64,000 nucleotides of DNA, from the NCBI GenBank assembly GCA_038502055.1, contig JAXRKN010000038.1, positions 3,906,001 to 3,970,000 on the forward strand, read 5' to 3'. This document shows positions 11,593-20,275 of this stretch, piece by piece. Positions within the stretch are counted from its first letter, which is position 1, and every line of letters begins with the position of its first letter. The notes beneath the pieces are model-generated. The model worked only from the letters and a program-made list of their open reading frames with translations. It searched no databases and was not told the origin of the DNA. Position numbers and translations under genes: made by a program. Source of the DNA: Tanytarsus gracilentus (Eukaryota; Arthropoda; Insecta; Diptera; Chironomidae).

Positions 11593-12507
11593 ATGAGGAG
11601 TTTATCAAATGTGGTAACAGGCCTTCCGCACTTCTCTAAAGGAACAATAATTAAAGGTTTTGGAAGAGGATCAAAAGAGCTAGGTGAGTGTAATAAAATT
11701 AAAAAATTTCGAAATAGAAAGTTAATGACATTTTTTTAAAAATAAAATAAATAAATAGGAATTCCGACAGGTAAATATTATTAATTTTAGTATTGGCACT
11801 TGAATCAACAATGTCTGTATTGTTTCAGCTAATTTTCCCATCGAAGTTGTCAACGAGCTACCAAAAGAAATTAACACGGGGGTGAGAGTGACTTAAAATT
11901 TTTGTAATGAAGACCTTCAATTGCACGATAATCATTTTTTTAGGTGTATTTCGGTTGGGCTAGCGTTGATAACGGTGAAGTGTACAAGTGCTGTCTTAGC
12001 ATAGGATGGAATCCTTACTTTTCAAACAAACATAAATCAATGGTAAGTGGCACATAAATTTCGCTGATTAAGTTAGTTGAAAAAATATTAAATTGTCCGT
12101 GTACTTCGATAACCTCCCGTTCGTTTGTTTAAATGTCAAGCGCAGCACACATTTTTTTGTTCTATATTACTTAATAAACTACACGTGACGATGATTAAGC
12201 CTCGCCTCTAACGCATCATTCATTCAATGCGAAGGTCAATGTAATTAATCATCACATACAACTTTATTTTTATTTTTAGGAAACTCATATCCTGCACAAT
12301 TTCAACCGAGATTTATATGGCTGCATTCTAAGAGTGTGCATTGTAGGCTACCTTCGACCCGAGAAAAATTTCGACAGTCTCGATTCCCTCATAAGTGCAA
12401 TTAGAAAAGACATTTCGGACACCGAAGAGCTGCTAGAGACTCCCGAATTATTGAAATTTAAAACGCATGAATTCTTCACCGCAAGCACCACGAATGGACA
12501 TTTGTGA
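11593..12507 (+). CDS. RFK: riboflavin kinase
   Basis: Phosphorylates riboflavin with ATP to FMN, the first step of flavin cofactor synthesis; a soluble monofunctional eukaryotic enzyme. The model gives 160 residues, typical for the family (about 150-160). Exons: 11593-11683, 11759-11770 (12 nt), 11829-11881, 11944-12042, 12280-12507. Hallmarks: KGTIIKGFGRGSKELGIPTANFP (split here as the motif GIPTAN crossing the micro-exon), NTGVYFGWASV, SIGWNPYF, ETHILHNFNRDLYG and the conserved glutamate/arginine segment VGYLRPEKNFDSLDSL. The 12-nt exon is required: joining exons 1 and 3 directly stays in frame but deletes the Gly-Ile-Pro-Thr part of the ATP/flavin binding motif. The gene is convergent with TAF7, with only 190 bp between stop codons. 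Confidence 0.95.
11759..11770 (+). other. RFK: 12-nt micro-exon of riboflavin kinase
   Basis: Sequence GAATTCCGACAG, flanked by AAATAG on the left and GTAAAT on the right. It enters in phase 1 and leaves in phase 1, turning ...CTA G | GA ATT CCG ACA G | CT AAT... into Leu-Gly-Ile-Pro-Thr-Ala-Asn. The conserved motif makes the call secure although the exon is far too short for an ORF search. Confidence 0.93.
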
Positions 12508-12697
12508 ATAAATTTCTGACGTGAATTGTCGTACTGTAATTTTTAAATGGCTGAAATTTTACATATAATTCTTAATTACTGACGTAATATTTACAGTAAA
12601 AACTTAAATTAAGTTACACATATTTGTTAAATGTTGACGAAGTGCATAAACATTTTATTATTAAATAATTTTTTTCGTGATTTAAAAAATAAAATAA

Positions 12698-13965
12698 TTA
12701 TTGCAAAGATTCCTCAAGACCGTGAAGCTCCATTTCCTTATCAATAATTTGACCCATGATGTTGTCAAGGTCCGTTTGAAGTTTTTCCCTCAACTTATTA
12801 TTATTGACTGTTTGAATTTCTTGCTCAATCTTGTTCTGACTCAATTTCAATTGCTGCAATTCACGGCGAATGTTGTTGGCACGTGAAGCATTGAGAAAAT
12901 CACTTGACTCGTCGTCGTGTTGCTGAGAACTTCCGGCGCCTAAAGTGTCGAACATTGATGCAGAAAATTCAGTTTTATTGAAATCATGCAATTGACTGTT
13001 GGAAGCTGACTGAATCATCATGGAATTACTGTCACTAAATCTACTACGCGAGTCCTCCGAAAGTCTTGTGTTTTCGGCGTCAAAATCAATTGTGGCATTA
13101 ACTTCATCTTCAGAGTCTGAGAGCTCGCCAAAAATGTGATGTTCATCGAGATTTGTCAAGCTATCGGAAGCGAGAACATTGCCAGTGATTGGAGCGGACT
13201 TTTTGCCCTTTGTCGGTGACTCACGACCTCCATCAGCTTCGCTCGGTTCCTCGCATTCAACAATCTCCCATTTGACATGAACTGCCTCATTGTCTGTGCG
13301 CAACAATCGCTTTACTTCTTTCTCTATTTCCGGCAGCTCGACATTCTTCTTCTTCAATGTCTTGCGGAATCGTCTTTTCCTTACATTCTTAAGCGATGGA
13401 GTTACACCATGCGGATAAAGAAATTTCTTATCGACCTTATTTGGATCTTTCTTCTTGTTTTTTACTGGCGACTCATCATCAGTCGCTGGATATGGTTCTT
13501 CGCGGCAAACCATCATCTGACATATGTCGGCTGTTTTATAGAATGACTTCTTATCGATTGTCTTGTGGGATTCGAGGACGGTTGGCAAATCCACGACTTT
13601 CGCATAAAGATAACGATCATCCATTCGAACCATTCCCTTCCTTAAATCATTCTCGAGTGAAATCGCCAATCTTTCCTTGAGATTTTGAGATCCAGAACGA
13701 ATTGCCTCTCGGAGCTGAAAGAATTGTTTCATATATATGAAATTGACAGAGGGTACTTGTATATAAATCGATATTAACTAAGATTAGGATAATAGATAGA
13801 ATATTTAAGATTTTGATAAAAAATTAACTATGTAATTTTATAATTTATGAAATATTCAACTTAATTTACCTTACTGGCGTGTTCCTCCGGCAGCCTCACC
13901 AGAAACTGGGTCTCGAGATCGACTTCTTCACGTCGTGATTCATTCTTTTGCGGTTTTTCCGGCAT
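12698..13965 (-). CDS. Taf7: TFIID subunit 7 (TAF7 / TAFII55)
   Basis: Component of the TFIID general transcription factor; TAF7 pairs with TAF1 and restrains its activity until initiation. The 370-residue model has exon 1 at 13965-13870 (32 codons, starting MPEKPQKNESRRE) and exon 2 at 13714-12698. The N-terminal TAFII55 domain is intact: ETQFLVRLPEEHASKLREAI, LENDLRKGMVRMDDRYLYA, AKVVDLPTVLESHKTIDKK, ICQMMVC, and YPHGVTPSLKNVRKRRFRK. After residue 180 come an acidic/serine-rich linker and a C-terminal coiled coil (residues about 310-365, LQQLKLSQNKIEQEIQ). The family order and length match insect TAF7. The start codon lies 142 bp from that of Ssu72 on the other strand. Confidence 0.95.
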
Positions 13966-14107
13966 AATTAAAAGAAATTAAAAATTTTCAATTCTGTCAA
14001 AATTTTCTGGCTTGTTTCGTTAAGTTTTTGTTTACTTTTGTCCACTGAACGCACTCCTCACACTATTTTGTTTTGCTGTGAAAGTTTAAATTTTTTTAAA
14101 ATAAAAA
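13966..14107. promoter_or_regulatory. probable bidirectional promoter, Taf7 / Ssu72
   Basis: Only 142 bp separate the two divergent start codons, so both 5' UTRs and core promoters must lie here or overlap. The call rests on gene arrangement; no specific element was identified. Confidence 0.5.
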
Positions 14108-14903
14108 ATGACATACATTAGCGAGCTTAGAATTGCAGTTATATGCTCGTCAAACATGAATCGATCGATGGAAGCTCATCATTTTCTAGCGAAAAAGAGA
14201 TTTAATGTAAGTAAAATGAAAAATATTTTTGTGAGAACTTTAATGCATTAGTTAGAGTAAATTTAATCGTAATTTTGCATAAATATGGCTTTTAGGTGCG
14301 TTCATTTGGAACTGGCGATAAAGTTAAACTTCCTGGAACAGCGATAGACAAGCCAAATGTTTATGACTTTGGGACATGCTACAGTGACATTCACGCTGAT
14401 TTAACTAAGAAAGACAAAGCATATTACACGGCTAACGGAATCCTCCACATGCTAGACAGAAATCGCAGACTAAAACTTGCACCCGAACGATTTCAAGCGT
14501 GCCTTGAGCAATTCGATGTCATCATTACTTGTGAGGAGAACTTACACTAATTAAAATTAACATTTAATGAGCAATTTAATAATTTATGCAGGTGAGGAGC
14601 GGGTTTACGATCAAGTGGTTGAATATTTCGAAACAAAAAATCAGAGCACGACAATTCCAGTTCACATAATGTAAATATTTTAAGCGAAAGAACAACACAT
14701 AGATTCATTGTCAATTTTAATTTTTCAGCAACGTGGACATAACTGATAATCACGACGAAGCGGTAAAGGGAGCGTTTATAATATCAGATCTAGTGACGCA
14801 ACTGGCACAGGCAAGCGACCTTGACAATGAAATTGACGAGATATTGGCGGAGCTTGAAGAGCGAAACGACAAAAATTTTCTTCACTGCATAATGTTCTAT
14901 TAA
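14108..14903 (+). CDS. Ssu72: Ssu72 RNA polymerase II CTD phosphatase
   Basis: Removes phosphate from Ser5 and Ser7 of the RNA polymerase II C-terminal repeat and works with the cleavage/polyadenylation complex. Exons 14108-14206, 14296-14530, 14592-14670 and 14729-14903 give 195 residues, exactly the family size. The protein-phosphatase loop C13-S-S-N-M-N-R19-S is at the N-terminus, matching the Cys-X5-Arg motif. Other family segments are VRSFGTGDKVKLPG, PNVYDFGTCY, ILHMLDRNRR, APERFQ, FDVIITCEERVYDQVV, NVDITDNHDEA and a C-terminal FLHCIMFY. Intron 2 is bounded by an 8-bp direct repeat (see findings), which decides the exact junction: the codon TGT for Cys is split T|GT. The gene is convergent with Lsg1, 167 bp between stops. 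Confidence 0.96.
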
Positions 14904-15070
14904 AGTTCTGTAGCTGAAAAGTCGTTCGCTTAATAATTGTAAAAATTAAGAACTTGATCACTAAGTGACTATTTTTTGCTTTGACATTGCTAAATCCAAA
15001 AAAAGAATGATTTGTTAATTAAAATGTTTAAAATTTAAATCAACTTTTTATTTGTATTTAAATTATATTT

Positions 15071-16994
15071 TTAATGCTGATCCAAATGTGCAAATTTTCT
15101 TCTCAATTTTTCTCGCTTTTCTCTCTTTTGTCCCTTCCACGGTTTCGTAACTCCGACTGAACTTGTCGATCCGACTTGTTGAGCACCAGCAACGGGTGGC
15201 TTGAAGTTCATAACGTTTCTGCCTTGAATATGCGCTGTGCCATCTTTCGATTGAAAGAAAAGATCATCAATGTCCTTGCTGGTGACCCCGCTCACGAGTT
15301 TCATTGCTCTCTGCTGTCGTGGAGGAAGTTTAGCGACGTCAATTATCTCCCTTTCTCGCTCTGGAAATGTGTGAAATTGATTTTGCTCACTCGTTGGTGG
15401 CGCAGTGCAGTAAAGCAATTTTCCATTTACAAAATCTTTGAGGACTCGACGCGCTGATCTCGATTGATCGGGTTGACCGTTTGCTGTCATGAAACCTCGA
15501 TTATAACCGTAAGCGAGTAAAAGCTCTTCCGAGTGCGGTGGTCTATTCGTGTCCTCGCCCTCTTGTGGCTTTGTGATTAAAATTCCATACGTTTCCTCTA
15601 GAACATGTCTCGGAATTAGTGTGCAGAGTGTATTCATTGCCGGCACATGATCTCTCATCTGATCGATTGGTAGAATTCCATTCAGAATCATTTCAGCTTT
15701 TGTAAAACAGAAACTGGGCAGAACTAATCCACAGCAATCACAGAGAATTAGCTCTTTGTCGAGAAAGAGAGTTTGAAAGTGCTTTGTTTTACCGGGAGTT
15801 GCTGAAACGCTGACTTTCTTCTCCTGCAATATTGCATTGATTGTGCTGCTCTTGCCCACATTCGGATATCCAGTTAGGCCAATAGTGATTGTCTCTTTAG
15901 CCGATGGATGACTCTCGCGAATGGCTTTGAAAAAATCAATGAGTTCCTGACGTGTCAATATTTTTGGGCTATTCTTAATCTCGTGACTCACTCGATCACT
16001 CGACACCTCTTCAACATTCTTAAAACTGACTTGTTCCAGTAACTTTTCGGCTTCTTCAAGATTCCTTTCCATCTCCGCTGCCTTTTCTTTTATTTCATCG
16101 ACAGTTGGCCGCTTTTCATCACTATCTGATTCATCGGAACTATCCTCGTCACTTTCACTGACCTCATCGGAACTTTCATCATCACTTTCAGCATTAGCAC
16201 CTTCGCTTTCGGGCTCGAGTGCTGAGAAAAATGCAATTTGCATATTTTGCTTGTCGAAATACTCTGCCCAGACTCTTCGCTGTTCATCATTTAGGAAGTC
16301 TGCCTTGTTTAGGAGAAGCACATTTTGCTTATTCACATCAACCTCCTTCACATACTTCTCCAGATCTTCACAACGAAACAGCAATGGATTTCTGGAGTCT
16401 AAAATTTGAACGACTACATCTGATCTCTCGATGACACGCCACAATTGACGCCAAAATTCGAGATTCTTCTCGTAGGGCGTAATGACAAGACTCTCCTGCT
16501 CCTGTAGCACTGCCAAATCTCTTCGCCACTCCAAAAACGATTGATTCTCTCTAGCGCGAAGTTCCTCGGGTGTCGTTTCCTTCGTCCATTTGGGACGTCT
16601 TGGAATTCGAAGCATATTCTTGTTGTCTTCAATCATCTTCTTGACTTGGACCTTTTCCGCTGCTGTAAGTAGACCCGCTTTTGATTTAGAGCTGACAAAC
16701 TGGATGTTTAATTTTTCGGCCTGGAATTCCGTGCCGGCGAGTTCTGCCTTTCGAAGAAACTCTTGAAATGAATCTTCTTCGGTAACTGATTGCAAATTGA
16801 GACGTGCCCAATCGTAGCCATCATTTAGTTCCGCAACATGAAGCTATTTAGATGGAATTTAATTAAAATTTTAGTTGACAAAGAAAAATTTATTAGTTTA
16901 CCATATTTTCATCGACTTTCTTCTTTTTCGTGTTGCTAAATCGACTCTTGACGAGAGTACGACCGAGTTGATTAGGCTTCTTCTTGTTAACCAT
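15071..16994 (-). CDS. Lsg1: LSG1 circularly permuted GTPase, 60S ribosome maturation
   Basis: Cytoplasmic GTPase that releases the export adaptor NMD3 from pre-60S subunits. Exon 1 is 16994-16902 (MVNKKKPNQLGRTLVKSRF...) and exon 2 is 16843-15071; total 621 residues. The GTPase motifs occur in permuted order: G4 NKAD (about residue 210), then, after an acidic Ser/Asp/Glu-rich insert of about 70 residues, G1 GYPNVGKSS (about 350), the SATPGKTKHFQT loop, and G3. Downstream the family segments PSFCFTKAEMILNGILPIDQMRDHVPA, IPRHVLEETYGI and AYGYNRGFMTANGQPDQSRSAR are present, and the tail is lysine-rich. One oddity: G3 reads DCCG where this family normally has DCPG (positions 15728-15739). Everything else argues for a functional gene. 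The start codon is 105 bp from the ERMARD start on the opposite strand. Confidence 0.95.
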
Positions 16995-17098
16995 CTTGAA
17001 TTAATGTTTTATTTCAAAATTATTTTAAATTTTACTTTTCAGCATGTGGTGTTTACTCAAACAATTGAATTTCCCCCTTTCGTTAAATTTTAAAAACA
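16995..17098. promoter_or_regulatory. probable bidirectional promoter, Lsg1 / ERMARD
   Basis: The two divergent start codons are separated by 104 bp, the tightest head-to-head spacing in the window. Both transcripts must initiate within or very near this interval. No motif is claimed. Confidence 0.5.
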
Positions 17099-19016
17099 AT
17101 GAAAATATCAACAAAAATTCAAGAATTAATTGAGATTAAAATTTTCGAGGAAATAAAATTTCTTAATGATGATTTTACTATAAATTGGAATCAAATTGAT
17201 TTAATCTTTACAAAAATTGGTGAGTTCTTTAAAGTCAAGCTGGAAAAATTGTTAAATTTAATTTTTTTAGATCTAAAAAATTTGGACAATTTTGAAGAAT
17301 GTTTACAATTAAAACAAATAATTGATCCAGTAATTACATGTTCTCGAGTAATTTTGAGCAACAAGGATACTTTTAAATCATCAATAAATAAATTTTCATC
17401 ATGGACAAATTCTACAGATAAGCTTTTAAAGATATTTCATGACTTTTGCGAAGATCCAGAAGAATATGCTTTAGCCGGTTTTCTACAACTCATCTCCATC
17501 ATTGAATTTTCACTAGGAAGTGTTTATAAATCAATTACTAGACAGCCACCGCCTCACTTACTTAAAGATGTCATTGAAGAACTCTCAACGGTCAGCTGCT
17601 TTGAATTTAATCAGGTATGTCCACGATTAAAAGTGACAAAATAATTAATGTATTAATTTTTTAAAGATATTTCTCTTGCAAATTCTCGTCGGAACTTCGA
17701 AAGGAGTCAACTTGAGAAATTTGTCGTGGCATGGCTTTTTGGAGTCACTCGCTCCTGAATATTTGACGTTTTTATTAGTCATCACGATTTCGTATGGAAA
17801 ACAGCTTGAAAGGAAACTGATTATTTTTTCGAGACATCAAGATGAATTAGATTTATCGATATCATTAAACTTGAGCAAAAACTTTGAGGAATTAACAAAT
17901 TTCGAGAGCATTAAATCTTGCAATCTAAATTCATGGAAAGTTATATTAAAATATTACGAGAGTGACAACTGCGTTCCAGGAATTTTTCTAATCTTGTCAC
18001 AGCTCGAAGGACTTTTACGAAAAATGTTTGGCGAAGTTAATGAGGCAGATGTGACAGCTCAACTAAACAAATATTACGTGATAATGGACTCAATTTATTA
18101 TGGCTATGTCCTCGGGAGCAATGTGACACCATTGATGATCGGTAAAATTACAAAAGTACAAGAAATGGAAATCAGAAAGACCTGCAAGCGAAATAGAATG
18201 CTCGAAGTTTTTCCTCGATCACAAATTTTACTCTTTCACGATTTGTTTTATGCCGTCGATGGACCAAGAATAAGGGATAAAATAAGTCATGGTGAAGTCA
18301 AGATAGGCGATGGAAATTCAAAAACAGTGTTAAAAACACTCTTGCAATTCGTCTGGCTGATTGTTAAATTTTACGATCAAAAGCAAGTGCCTGAAAATTT
18401 TCATTATGAAAGCATTTTCATGACAAGTTTTCAGTTTGCAAGAAATTTTAATTCATGCAATGAAAAATTTAAAGAGTTGTTCAATAATTTTGAGATTCCC
18501 AAAGATTTAACAAGAAACAAAATTGAGATCATGGACCTAAAAGTGAATTTAAATGACATTAAAATTTTATTTCAACCCCTTATCGAAGCTCAAGTGACAA
18601 AACTTCTTTTAAACATTCTCGAAAATTTCAACGAAGCTCTTGATAATTTGCAAAGCTCCACTCGAGAGCTTTTTGAGCTTTTTATCCAAAGAAAATTAAG
18701 CTCAGGACGTAGGGACATGCTGAAAAATTTAATTGAGTCCCTTCCAAATTTAGCACATGGCTTAGAGAGCATGCTTCATATTCTCCATAAAATATTCTTC
18801 ATCGTACAAGATCTCGACGATAAATTTGAAAACGAGAACTGGTCAAATAAAATCATCAAACTTCTCAAAAAAATTCTAAAATTAAATGAAAATCTCGTAA
18901 GATATTTTTCCACACAACATCGCAACTATTTTGTCGCTAATCAAAAAATTTGTAAATATTTAGAATTGACTAAGGAATGCGATAGTTGGTTATGTAAATT
19001 TAATAAAATTACTTAA
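17099..19016 (+). CDS. ERMARD: ERMARD-like protein (ER membrane-associated RNA degradation, DUF4209)
   Basis: A 621-residue model from exons 17099-17614 and 17667-19016 (CAG|ATA junction, phase 0). It resembles the ERMARD/C6orf70 group with its DUF4209 core: GVNLRNLSWHGFLESLAPEY at about residues 180-200, and GPRIRDKISHGEV near 380-395, a His-containing motif typical of HEPN-like folds (R-X4-6-H pattern). Human ERMARD is an ER membrane protein linked to cortical malformation, but its molecular activity is not established; a role in RNA turnover is only implied by the name. The C-terminal third is Lys/Asn/Leu-rich and likely helical. The protein is extremely rich in Leu, Ile, Lys and Phe, in keeping with the A/T-rich base composition. 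The start at 17099 follows AAAACA and is the first ATG in frame. Confidence 0.78.
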
Positions 19017-19357
19017 TAAATTAGCGTTAAAAGTCTTTTACCATTCCCACCCACGAAAAGCTAAACACATTCTCTAGAAAATGCAAAAAAAGCAGTTGAA
19101 TGACTTTATGGTATGAATATTTAGGTCACTTTCATTTTCTCTCAAAAAACGTCATGCGCATAGTCGCGTAACGCTTTTAATAAGCTTTCGATCGTTCACA
19201 ATCTAGACTTATTTTCTCTATGAGCACAGCTGATACACAGAGAGTTGTAAGAAATATTTTTCATCGCGCTCTCGACAAAGTCAGTGTGCGTTTATTTTTT
19301 ACCGAGAATAGATTACTGCTCGTTTCGGTCATTTTATAATTTTACTTTGCCTCCAAA
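19017..19357. other. intergenic region, ERMARD to cytidine deaminase
   Basis: 341 bp holding the ERMARD 3' UTR and the promoter and 5' UTR of the deaminase gene. No other gene seen. Confidence 0.5.
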
Positions 19358-19949
19358 ATGGATTGTAATGGATTAGTTGGTAGTCAAAAAATCGTCGAAT
19401 TTGAGAGTTTGGGTGAGAAACGTGTGAGAATAATTGTGAAATTAAAAAAATAATTATTTTAAATTAATTCAGATGAGAAAGCACAAGAGCTCATAAAAGC
19501 TGCAGTTGAAGCTCGAAATTTTGCATATTGTAAGTGCATTAAAAATATTTTGCAATCATGATTAATAATTAAATGCGTAATTGCGACATTTAGGTCCTTA
19601 TTCTAACTTTGCTGTTGGTGCGGCCTTGAGAACGAAAACGGGAGAGATAATAAAAGGTTGTAATATTGAAAATGGAGCCTACACTCCTAGCTCATGTGCT
19701 GAGAGAACGGCTATATGCAAGGCCGTTTCGGATGGGTTCAGGGAATTTGACTCAATCGCTGTTGTTGCTTATCAAGAAGAATCATTTACGTCGCCGTGTG
19801 GAGTCTGCCGACAAGTGCTTGCCGAATTTTCCAAAACCGATATGCCGGTGTATATTGCAAAGCCAGTTCATGCTCGAGTTCTAGTTACTTCCGTTTTTGA
19901 ACTTCTACCCAATCGATTCTGCTCAGACAAATTAAAACGTGAAAATTAA
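19358..19949 (+). CDS. CDA: cytidine deaminase
   Basis: Hydrolytically deaminates cytidine and deoxycytidine to uridine forms in pyrimidine salvage; a small homotetrameric zinc enzyme. Exons 19358-19412, 19473-19529 and 19594-19949 give 155 residues. The catalytic zinc site is complete: Cys72-Ala-Glu74 (SCAERTAICKA) plus Cys106 and Cys109 in SPCGVCRQVL. The substrate-binding pattern NIENGAYTPS is the family's NxE-type segment, and CPYSNFAVGAAL is the N-terminal hallmark, formed across the exon 2/3 junction (T|GT = Cys). Length is near the usual 135-150 with a modest N-terminal extension. It is convergent with Tor, 306 bp between stops. Confidence 0.96.
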
Positions 19950-20255
19950 CAGTGTTCAAAATATTTAAATAATCTATCAATATATATTTTATTAGAAAAA
20001 TATAGACGAAATGACTAACAAATAAAAAGCACTTTTTAATTAAAATTTTTAACTGAAACATAAAATGAATATTTCTTTAAAGTTATTTTTACATTTTCCA
20101 TTTTATTTTTAAAAGTGTCGTAATTAGCGATAAAAGTGTTTTATAAATTTCACCATGTAGTTCATTATTCATTATAATGTGTTATGGCTAATTAAAAATT
20201 AAACCATGACTGCTCTCTCACTTAGCAACTAAGTTATCTTAAGCGAATATATTTT
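19950..20255. other. convergent 3' regions, CDA and Tor
   Basis: A/T-rich 306 bp between the two stop codons, containing both 3' UTRs and AATAAA-type signals such as ACAAATAAAAAG near 20020. Nothing else seen. Confidence 0.5.
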
Positions 20256-20275
20256 TTACCAAAACGGGCACCATC
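20256..20275 (-). other. Tor: 20-nt terminal coding exon of Tor
   Basis: On the minus strand: CACAG | GA TGG TGC CCG TTT TGG TAA. It joins to ...TAT ATC G|GTAAGT of the preceding exon to give Tyr-Ile-Gly-Trp-Cys-Pro-Phe-Trp-stop, the invariant FATC tail. The intron is 67 bp. Reading through the donor instead gives a stop directly after Tyr-Ile-Gly-Lys and loses the tail. Confidence 0.95.
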
